This document shows, in pieces, positions 27,401 through 39,400 of a stretch of 64,000 nucleotides of DNA. Source of the DNA: Neelides folsomi (Eukaryota; Arthropoda; Collembola; Neelipleona; Neelidae); contig JAQGBZ010000079.1 in assembly GCA_034687125.1 (NCBI GenBank), forward strand, positions 1-64,000. Direction: 5' to 3'. Numbering within the stretch: the first letter of the stretch is position 1; each line of letters begins with the position of its first letter. Both the position numbers and the translations under genes were made by a program. The notes under the pieces are model-generated. The model searched no databases and was not told where the DNA came from. It saw only the letters and a list, made by a program, of their open reading frames with translations.

Positions 27401-30400
27401 TTAATGTAATATGAGCCCATAAAGATATTTTCTTAACTGCCTTGACTCAGCGCTCAAATCAGACTTACGAGTTTCTAACCACCTTATTTAAACCCGTTTT
27501 TAATTATAAAAGACCCCTTAAATAACATTTTAAGATTGTTTAGATGGTCAATGATGAAGAGAATGAAAAAAGGCGACTTCTTCCTTCTCACCTAAACGCC
27601 CTCCCTTGCAAATTACGGTGCCCTTTATTAAAAATTACGTAAGCAATATAGGATCATAAAGATAATAGTTTGTAGAAGAAAAGTTGGACAAAATGATTTG
27701 AAATGATAATGTTAGAGCAGAACATGAACCGACTATGCATTTATAGTTACTAGCCTCGTCATCATGACCATGCGGATAGAATTCCCCTGAGTATTACGTA
27801 AATTCGCGTACATAATAGCCACAATTCTCCGAGCTTTTACGATCCCTTGCCGAGAAAAATTAGGATTTTATCCTTCCACAGTTAGACTTAGGATGTAAAT
27901 ATATACGCAGCAGTTTCTAAATAGGGAATTTGACAAAGAACTATTTACATAAATTCCTCATCAAATTACATTTTCATCTCCATCTTCAACTTCCGTTTAA
28001 AATGTCTTTCAATAAGGTGACAATCTTATTTGGTAAATAATAAGAATCTTGTTCAGTACACAATTTTGGGTAAATATTCCAGGTAATTCTTGGAATGGGC
28101 TGAGCTCAAAAGGGGTCGAATAAAGTAATTTGAATGAAGACATCGTTGAATAAAGTGGTTCCCAGAATTTGAATCTACTTTGCCCATGATAAAGAAAATT
28201 GGCTTCCTATCTCTCTCCCTCTCCTTTTATCCAATTTAAAAAGCTAGCAAGATTTTTCAATATCTACCCAAGTTTGAAAATCAAATTTAACCAGGCCTCT
28301 GGCAACATCCCCTATAAATTTCAACGTCTACGATTCATGTGTGGTATGCCATGATTATGAAAGTGAGGTATTCGGTGAAATGTATAAACTAATGACTTTA
28401 TCTGCCCCTATAACACTATCAAGGAAATTCGTTTGGAGGCTGAGCGGATGTAAGATAATGCATTCTCTTATGGGAAATGTCCTCCACTATTCATAAACAT
28501 GATGGTTGAACGTCGAGAAGACATTGTGAATTTCAGCAATGTGAGGTATTCCATTCTTCATGTTGGGAATGGGTCCTGGCCCTGCTACACCTTCACCAAT
28601 GTTCCCATTTTACAACATTTCTCTCATCTGCATAACTATCTGTATATTGTACCGTAGAGGAATCTGAGGGGAAATATGGCATTCCGTCCCTTCAAACGAT
28701 TTGCGGAGAAGAGTTCAAAATTATTGCTAATCTTCCCTCCCTCGAGATCCACTTTCAAGCTTACCATCACTGTCAATGGCGAACGGCTGGTCCGTAGTCA
28801 AAATTTCATACTTGCATATGTCACCGAATTTGGCCGTGCAATCTCGGTCGGTGGCTTCAATCCGGATTATTTGATCGTACAAACGCCCTTCATCCACCTG
28901 CTTCACATATGAAGGTTCGAGGAAAACTGGAGAATATTCATTGACATCCACGACGCTGATATGAACCGTTGCACTGAGAAAAAATAATTAAATTATTAGT
29001 AATAATCATTGTCTCATAATTCTTAAATTAATTAAATTACATTGTTTTAGAAGTATTAAAAACGATAGCTGCGCAGATTTTATACTTATGGTAAAATTCA
29101 AAGAGAAAGGGATTTTATTTGTTCAAATAATATAAAAGAAAGAAAAGTGATAAGTTATGAAAAATAAAACTATGATTTTTCGACGAGGTAATTCATCATT
29201 GTTTCGACCGTAATCAAAAGAAGGGGAATATGTAGTACTGATATCTATAGAAAAATAAGGAAACTTCCTAGACATTGACAAATGGATCCGAGTTGCGAAA
29301 GCGGTTGTTCAGAAAGGGAAAGAATCTTTTACTCATTTCTACTTATCTCAGTGCCCTTTGCTCTTTTTATTTCAAGTTCCATTAAGTGTTTGAAAGAAAG
29401 CTGGGCGAAAAGCTCAGCCGCATGGAAATTCTATGGGATTTAAGGCCATTCAGTCACTTATTCACTGACTCAAGAGAGGAAATGGAGAATGAGGAATTTT
29501 AAAGGGAGGGGGTATAACCCGAAAAGAATAGCGAACCACACCGAGGTCGAGATCATAAAATAAAGGTGAAATAATTTATGGCCATCATTCCCCATTTCAC
29601 TCCCAGATGTCTTTTTGATGCTCACCGAGTCGCCCGGTCTCATGCAAAAATGTCTCTCCTCTTCATTTCACATCTCGTTCCAAAAGAGACGGCCCATTCT
29701 CCCAGTCCATTATTCAATTCATAACTAACTTATAAAACATCTCTTTGGAAAGATGGCCGTAAGGCATTTCCGTCGACTTGGTCTCCTAATTAGATTGCCT
29801 CGACGTCTCTCGCATCGGTTCCCTCATTTTCCACCTCAATTATCATAAATGGGGAATTATCCTTAATGAAAGCCGGACGGGTGTGGGCCTTATCTCTTAC
29901 CTTGCTCTCTCCTCCTTCAAAACTAATCTTTCTTTTTAAGTTCACATTAAATAGGGAAAAGTCCATAATAAAGAGATCCACATTATACTTACATTTACAT
30001 AGATGTACTTATAACTATTTATTATGTAGAATCCATACATACTTTCATTGCAACATATCTTATAAGTATTATTGGAGTGAGAGACTCAGAATTTAGAAAT
30101 GGATTAAATATTCTACCATTATTAAACCTTTTCCGCGAACTCGATCCTCACAATGTTCCATTGAAAGCTTTTAATGGGAGAAAGATGAAAGGGGTGGATG
30201 GGGGCGGCTTTCTCCAGCATGTATTAAATATAAAGGACCGAATGACATCGGAGCTCCTTCCATTTGCAATTCTGAGTAAAACAATAGGCCTTTACGGTCG
30301 AATTTCAAAACCATTTCCAATGACGTTTTATTTTGCCTTCATTGTTAATTCATATATGAATTGTAAAGGTACTTCACCTGTCTCGTTCGCAAAAATGGCA

Positions 30401-33400
30401 TTAATATGGAAAAGAATAAAAAGTGACGTGAAAACTCTCAAGAAATTGTAAAAACCGGTCCACTTCAGGTTTAGAGGGAGCGTAAAATATTTAATGTATG
30501 TATACTTTTGTAAAAGTATTTATCTTACAATAAAGTCACATCTTTCGGAAAATGGTACTTTTGCGAATAGGACCAAAATAATATTTTCCCATATGTCCTA
30601 ATATTTAAGATGGGGTTGTTTAGATAAATTAGAATTAAGCCAAGAGGAACCATTAGCATAAGGACGGGATGGAAACGACGTTTAAAACCATTCTATTAAG
30701 CGAGAATCATTTCAGACCACATTGGGTTCAGGTGAGTATTTAATGATTGATTAATGAACCACTCGAGCCTGAATAATAGAAGTTTGAGGGAGAGTGGATA
30801 TGTGACAGGAAATTAAAATGGTCTCACTCACAATCGTTGGAGTAAAGTAATGCTAAATATTTACTTGTCAGATGTTTCTCCTCGGCAGCTGACTGCAGTT
30901 ATATCGAATTTGTAGTTTTTCCTCTTCTCGCAATTGAGGAGGCGCTTCGCCCTCAGCTCTGCTTCTCCACGTTCTTCGTCTTTCAAGATGATCTAAAATT
31001 GAACAAATTTGTTTTGAGGAAAATTAAAACAATATTCAGAGCCAACTCAACTCAACGACTCTTTTACCTTCAAATCATACTTTATTTGTGCGACTCAAGG
31101 AATTCCTAACATCGGATTTACAACTACCTTTCACTTGACTCGGATGTCAAACCATTAAATTTTCATAAATAAGACATTATTAAATTGCTTCGCATTTATG
31201 AACGTCTTTTTCTATTGCATTTTGCATTAGAATTTGAAATGTCTTCAAATATTCAGGTCCTCGTAACATCAATTGGAATTTAGAATTGTTCTTGGAATTT
31301 AATCATTAATGTTTAATTATTTAATTAAATTTAATCTTTTCTAGGAATCTGCTCATTTAACTCATCTGCTTTAATGTATGTGTACATAATATAAGTACCT
31401 TTAAATTATTTCAAAGTATAAAGTGCAGTGTTAGAATAATGAAAATAAATTACTTTAATGTACCTATAAAACCGCTTATCATATAATTTAATATTTAATA
31501 ATTTTATTCATTTATTCCATCAAACTTTAAAACTTGAAGTTTGCTAAATAACGGTGAGATTGAGAAGAAAAAGGAAAAAATGGGGATGGAAATATGAAGG
31601 AATATGAAATGAGAAAATAAAAAATACCTTTAAAGAAATATTGCTGGCATGAAGGAGTAATGGAAAAGAATAAGAAAAATATCAGAGAAGAGAGAATTGA
31701 AAAAGAAGTCCCATTCCCATCGTGCGACATTAGCATACGTGGCTGATTCAGTTACGAGACGAAATCCAAAACCAAATAAGGCATCTGTTTCCCCTCTCAA
31801 GCGAAGTTTTTGCAGTCGTGGGGATATATGAACAAGGAAACATTCTCGCCACCAAGGAACCTTGTCAAATGTCTGTAAAATATTGTAGGCAGGGTCTTCT
31901 CTCTCGACATTTCTCTATGTCCTACCTTAATGCCCCGTCTTTAACGGAGGACCTAGCAAAGAAGTTTCCTTCAAACTTCTCCCTACTTCTTCACACTCCC
32001 ATCTTCCTCCTTTGGCGACGGAGGAGTAAGAGAGTAGTGTTTGGAATTATACAGGGAAGCCAGATGTTTCGTCTCCCTCTTTAACAAGAGAAAATAAATT
32101 CCCCTTGTGCGCAAACATGAAATTGCCAAATACCTTGCCTTTCGTCTCAAGCCCTCTTAATTGCTTTCCTGCTAATAAGGACAAACCTACCATGGTGCCA
32201 CTTTCTCTCCATTGATTCACATCTTTCCAAAGCTTGGAATCCCGGACAAACCCAGAATTAAGAAAGGATTTCTCTTAAACATTTCAAATTTTTTTTCCAT
32301 TCAGGCACAATACTGGTATTCAGCCCCGACTTCTGAACACTTTTATAAAAGAATACATTAAGATGGAGGAAGGGGCTTAATTAAAATGGAGGAAGCTCTT
32401 AAGAAAATATATGAGTTCTTCGTTAAGGAGAAAGGGGGAAACTATGTTTTATATAATAGAAAATGTACAACTCTGTTCGAGTGGTTGAGAGGTAGGGAAA
32501 TGAGGGAGATGGGAAGATCAATAAACCTGGGTGTTTCACTACACTCCGTGTATCATTAAGCGTAATACAGGGGCTAAAGGGTGGTTACGGCTTTACGGCC
32601 ATTTCCCAAACTCCCCTGTATACTCTCATGCATAATATTAAAAGGAGTTCCTCGTGAGACAGAAGTGATAGGGAGCGAGGTTCAGCAAGAAGGCTGAATT
32701 ATATTATCGGCAATTGATTGACAAGGAAAGGAAACCTCCGAGTTTTAAACTTTGAACACACCATTTCTGATGATGGAATCTCATTAGATGAACAAAACGG
32801 CCTGTAGGGCAAACTCGGAATGTTTTCCTTTTCCCTCATAAACTTTATAGGAGGGTTAAAATTTGTAAAGGTCCATTTCCACAAAGTGATTCCTCGTATG
32901 AATTAATTTCGATCAGAACCTTGTTAGGAGATATAACCTCAATGAATGTGTGTTTAACGAAAGTACGACCCTTATGTATGTATACCATATCTATAATATC
33001 TATCTAATATGTACTTCCCATGATCAAAGAACCATAACATCTCTTCGTTAGATTAAAAGGATGAGAGGAATCAGTGGTAGGTCCTTTTGTTTCCTCACTT
33101 TTCATTACCAGTTTTCATTAATTTCTGCTTCCTGGGACCTCTTTTCCCATATCCCGCCTACGCAAATGGAAACTGCTAATGTTGAACAAAACTGAAACAA
33201 TTGAACATCCATGTGAATGTGAAATTGGGAGGAACAAAGGTAGATGGGCGGAACGAGCCGTCTTCTTGATTTAATATCAAATGCTCAAATTTAATTAAAG
33301 TGTTGAAGCATTGGAAATTAGTGTTGAGAACAAGTGCTTTTAAATACCATCATATTGCACATAGAATGTATTATCTAATATTTATTTTCAAACATCATTT

Positions 33401-36400
33401 TACTAAATAATTATTTAGAGTGGAAATTTCAAATTTCGAAGAATCCTCGTAATAAAATCCATTCGACGATTATCCAAGTTTGGCTTTATGTTGAAATTGA
33501 ATGTGTTAAATTTAAATATTTCAGCGCACATTCATCTTAATTGCTTTTTGGGCATTGGTCCAAGGGCATAAATAATAATATATTTTTTAAAACATTTCTT
33601 GGAATGATATTTATCATTCACTTATCATGTTAGAACGATATCGGTATATTTAATTTATATTATAATACCAAGAATTGCTTTTTGATCAATAAGTTACATG
33701 AGGAAGCTAAGCATTTACAATTTATTTTCTATTGTATGCATAAATGTAAAATGATAAATGATCACTTGTGACTGAAGTTATTGCTTTCTGTTTACGAGAC
33801 TGGAATAACATGGTTAATTTTAATATGAATTGCTTTCACATTTCTCGGTAGGAATGTTGGGTGATGGCTTAAAATACCATTTCCGATATTCAGTTGCCAA
33901 TATATTTAATAATTCGAAGAGCTGTAATTGCCATTCATTTCCTCCATAATGGTATTCTATATGCTACATTTAGAAGTTATAAGAATTGATGTCTAGTTAT
34001 ATATTATATAAGATTTGGTATTCATGGAATGAATTCTTCCTAAGAACACATCTCCCCCCTTCAAGACCAGCTCCGAATATGAATGACATTTGGTATTAAC
34101 ATTCGGCGTCGCAGAAAAGGAAATCTTCGTTTAAAATTCCTTCTTCTGGTTGAAAAGTGTCAGAATATCCATAACAAAAGGTGACTGGGGAATAAAATGA
34201 GCTCGTTTCCATTTATTTTGACTATCATTTAAGTTTTATTAGAAATTCCACCGAGGATCGCATAGACTTTCAAAGGAGAAAATGAAATAATAAAAATTGG
34301 TCCTTCCTCCATTCTCCTCCCATAGCTTAAAGGGAAGAAGGATCACAATTGAATTGAGCCTCAAATTTGCTCGACCCGCCCTCGCCTGCATTATTGCAGA
34401 ATGGACAATCATGGTGAAATTTTATTCTAGAGGAAGGGAAAGGCAGCTCGGGTGACAGACCGCTTATGTTCAATAAATATTCTGTCACGTTCGAGCTGGT
34501 AACAAGGCTCGATTTTTCCTTCAAAGGCCGACTGGGCCTAAAGAAGTAATAATAATATAATACACAATAAAGTCAGAGGAAGTCGTGGGTAAAAGCCAGG
34601 CTAAGGAGGGGGATTTCCTTCTTCATCCCGAAAGAAATCGAATTTTTGGGGAGAAAGAAGGGAAGGGATGACACATCGAAATATTGGGAGGATGAAGGTT
34701 GGAGGAGCAGCGGCGGCCGACGGAATGCTCTTCAATTCAACTTCTCCTCTTTCTCCCTCTCTATATCTACATTAAAGGGGGAGAAGAAGATGGGACGAGA
34801 ATCCTTCCATTCCCAAGCTCCGCCAATTTTTCCACGTCCGCCACCCAGCTAACTTCCCCGCAATTTCTGGAGGACTCTGAGTCCTCTGAGGGAGAAGGCA
34901 TAGAAATCCGAGGAGGGGGGAACAGTTTGCCCCTGTCAGACGACGCTTTCCCAACTTGCTCCTCCGGATCGATAAGAACTCCTATGTCCTATACAATCCT
35001 TCTACTATACAAGAAGGTATCTATATACAACTAGTCCGAATCACACCAACCTCGTCCTCGTTGGTTCAGGAGTCGAGGACAAAGGATGAAAAAGATCCTT
35101 GCTCTTCATTTCTCCACTTTCTCTTCATATTTGCTCATTCCATCAGATGGATGGAAGAGGGAAATTTTGACTCTTTGTTGAACCGCGGGGTTGGGGAAAT
35201 TAACGAGAACTTCTCATATAGCTCCATATTCCATCCATGCCCTTTTCATCTCTCTGGGCCTCAAAGGAACTCAAGCAGGAGGAAGAGCGACGAAGGGCGA
35301 AATGAATTAAAGGAGTACAAACTGCAGCCCTCAAGTTCAATTCCGCTCTTTCCACTCCATGTCAGGTCCATGAATGCGCAGATTTCGATTAGCAGGTTTT
35401 CTATTAGAAATTTCAAGGAGAACTCTTCCTTCTTTCAACCTGAATCATTCCCTTGGCGCTTCTTTTTCTACAAATTCAACTACGACTCTACATGAATTCA
35501 CCGACCAGATGGGGAAAATTGGAATTGGGATTGAGATCTTAAGGATACATTCGAATTATATGGAACGATATCCGCTGCCTATTCCCCAATGAGAAATCTC
35601 CTATTAACTAAATACAAGGGGCGTATATTTATAAAGGAATATTGGAGCCTTGAGGATATTGAAAAAGCACGGACTGGTTCTTTCCTGAAACCTCCTGCTC
35701 AAATGAATACCTTTTGAAGTGAGTTATCATTTCGTCTTTTCCGCGGTTTGTCGAAAATTCCCTTTATGTGTTCTTCGCTCCAATTGATGATATAAAATGT
35801 ACTAATAAAATATAGAAAGGGAAAAAAGAACCTTTAATGAAAATTAAACCCCTTAAAATATTTAGAATTGACCTAAAAATCGCTTCATTTGGGAGCTTAT
35901 ACATAGTTATATAGGTAAGTATACATCGAATTAAAATCAGTGGACCATCGAAAACGCGGAGTCCAAATAGTTTTTTCCCTGAGTTTCCTTTAACCCTATT
36001 TCCTCCAGCCAAGTGGAAAGAAACTGACACTTCAATTTCAAGATCTTTTTTCAAAAAACCTTGCACGGAAAAAACTTTTCCAATTTGGCCCGATATTGGA
36101 ATTGAGCGTATTTTAGAATGTTTATGAGCAAAGGTGATCTTGAGTGATTTACTCTAATTGACCGATTTCTCTAATTAACCGTCTCTCTCTCTTCTCATAA
36201 TGAGATTAAATTCGTATTCGATTTGTGAGAATGAAACGGTGACCGGATTCAATTTCCCACAAAAGGTATAAAATTGGCATGCTGGGCATAAAGTTTGTAG
36301 AAAAATGTCAAGTCCGTTGCAGAGCTAATAAAAGGGTTCTTTTACTTTGAGAACTCGTGAAAACTTGGCGCTGGGATGAAAAATGATATTATTCTCTCGA

Positions 36401-39400
36401 TAATAGTTTAACAAACGGAGAAGTGGGGAAAGAAAAATTCAAAGTAACTCTCCTTTGAAACTCGAGAAAGTTTGACAGTTTGACCACGCATTTCATTAGC
36501 TTTCAATTCAGACCCCCCCTCCTTTAACACTGAATTTAATGTGAAGGGAATGAGTGAGTGAAAAGAAACCATAAATCAAATCCCGAATCTTCAGATCCCT
36601 CCGATTTCCATTCAGCCCGGAAAAGGAAAAAGAAAGCAGGGAAGGTGCAGGGAAAGAAAGACAATGTGATCCAATAATGAAAAGCTCGAATCCCAATCGA
36701 CCCATCACAATTCGGCTCTCCACTTAACTTTTCCTTTTATCTTTGAACCTTTCCTTCGGATCCGTGAGCTCTTCTCACGGACAGAGTTGGAGAGAGAGAG
36801 AGAGCGAGAGCCCTGAGAGAGCCCATCTTGGATTTGAACCTGGTTCCTTCCACGAGTGCTCCCCTTTCGCCTACAAATGCCCTCGCCGCTCTTCTTGTCC
36901 TTCCCAGCCTCGTTCTTGTTTTCCTAATTCGGAGAGTGAAAGCCCTACACAAAACAGCATTTCCTTTGTATTTTCTCTTCAAATTGAATTGAACTGATCT
37001 CCCGATATCCGGAGCAGAGAATCCCTACACCGATTTTCCCCTGGGGTTACATTCACCTTTACAGAAATTTCTCTTCTCCTCCTTCTCCGCCTCCCTCGCG
37101 AAATATAAATTATTCATTTAACTTGAACGCGAAAGCGAATATCGTCAAACTTTAATGTTTTGCGTATACATTGAGAACTATCTATCTAAATTGTTATATT
37201 CCTCCATATAAATTACATATTCGCATTGTAGATATTCGCACTATGCTATTATTGATTGATTTCTTCCCTGGTCACTCGCTCGACCTGAACCATTGGAAAA
37301 TATAAATTTATGTGAATATACAAACTATTTACATAGAATAAGGAGAAGAAATGAATATTGAATCGATTAAGATTTAAATTCACGTCGCACGCTGTGGAGG
37401 GGCTAGTCGTTTCTTTCTCTCCAAACTTTTATCGATTATTCGCGGAGACTATAAAACGCTCTACTCACCAGCTTAACCAACCAAACTACCAACAATAACT
37501 TTCTCCTCCAGAATCTTCAAATAAAGTTTTTTTTCTCGCTGAAACCCATATTTTCATGAAATGAGCCACTTCGCCAGAGTTAGCTCTGGAATTCCAAGGA
37601 CTCCTTTTCAAATGATCACCATGAAGGAATTCATAGGGCGTTTTCAAATCAACTTCTTTTCAAGAAATGGACAAATTTCTGGTGAATATTCATTGTCAAA
37701 CGAGTTTAGCTGTTTATCTCTCATGAATTTTCTTAAAGTCACTTGATTCTTCCTTTAAAATTCATGTAATGGAGAAGACATCTCCTACAATTTAATACTG
37801 CGCAATAAGATGGCAAAAGAATATATAAAAAGGTAATCTTTTACATTGGAAAGGCCATTCAGGAAATTTTATTCAGAAAATTTTATTCAATTCATCGATT
37901 AAATATTTTTTAAATGAGAAATCAAATGAAGCATTAAATTGAAAAGGAAAACTTTCTGTAAACTTTTTTTATTTAAAAATATAAACCTGTGCAGGTTTAC
38001 ATAATGTACAATAAACATTCATATATAAGAAGATTTCGTTTCGGCTAGTAAATATACAGAAGAATATGGAAATATAATTTTGATCAAAGGGGGGAAAGTT
38101 GAAGTTAAAAGAGTTTGGTTTAAGTAAATTCATTGCGATTGTATCTCAGTGATGCCGTTTGCCACATCGCATCGAAAAGAAGTCTTCAGACTTAAAACTT
38201 TACTCGTGAATGAGCAAAGCTTTATTACTGAGGAAAAGGACTCAAGAAGTCGATAAAAAGTTAAATAAATATGTCTCCCTTAAAATGGAATATTTAGCTT
38301 AATGTTAGAGAATAAAACCAGCCATGCGTAATAAAATACGTTAATAATAAAGCCGTTCCTTGTCATGTCATACTTGTATTATTAAAAAGGGAACTCGCCA
38401 ATGCCCTCGTCATATCCAAAAACGCACTCACAACAGACATGAAAATATGCGATTCGAGTTTGGCCATTATACGCAGGTTATAAGTTATAGGAAACTATTG
38501 ATTTCTTGTTCACAAAAAATTCAATGCCATTATATTATGAAGTTGGCAAGTTTCGCCATGTAATAGAAGCACAATAGATTCCTTTTGTATTCAATTTCTC
38601 GATTTGCGACTTTTGGAGAAAAATGTTCATAATGAGTCAAATCAATAGTATTATTATCAAAGTTATTCCAATATAGACAAATGAATACACAATGTGAATT
38701 TAATTATATAGTCATCTTCTTCTATCTAAATAATAATAATTCTATTTAGTAATACTGCTCAGGTATATAAAGTGTAGGTAAGTAAATATATGTATAGTGT
38801 TCATCGTCCATGACTCTAAAAGGGAATATTTTTTCTTCAAAATGTTCAATGTTAGGTAACAGGATAAATTTCCTATAATAATATACAACGTAAAATAATT
38901 CGTTTTCGAATAGACTTTAAGTTTATTTAACAGGGAGAATATCTACTTGTGAAGTTTCGTGAAGTTGTGAGTAATCAAATTAACATTTTGAATAGGTAAT
39001 TTACATATTAGCGCATAAGCAATTTTTGTTTGGAAAAGGGAAAGGAAATAGGCATGAAATGGGATACGTCCTAATTCCAAGTTCCAATGTGAGCGATGAC
39101 TTCAGATCAAGAATGTTCGTTAGTTAGCAATGTTACAAGTATGTGCAAATTCTACGAAATGTAAACTCGGCTTCGTTGGAACCAAAATGGCAAACCCTGG
39201 ATTTTAATTTACATCCGGCCACAAAACTTCTATATGTCCTATTCGAATAAACTTCCTTCGGTTAAATAAAATTTCCACTCATTTATTCCAACAAGATAAA
39301 GTGGAAAATTGGCAAAACCAAAATGAATGGTTTTCATCCTCGTATCATTATTGTCTATGCGAATTGTCCTACATTTGCATAGTTAATCTTCCGATTGAAT

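Noticed and set aside
30077-30451. Open frame of 124 codons on the plus strand inside a calsyntenin intron
   Set aside because: No recognisable domain or family resemblance and no promoter; its length is within chance for an 8-kb intron region.
34646-35592. Overlapping open frames on both strands in a GC-richer island
   Set aside because: Low-complexity Ser/Pro/Lys-rich translations without domains; they reflect composition.
36830-36840. GGTTCAAATCC on the minus strand, like a tRNA T-loop
   Set aside because: T-stem pairing fails and the flank is an AG microsatellite; no cloverleaf.
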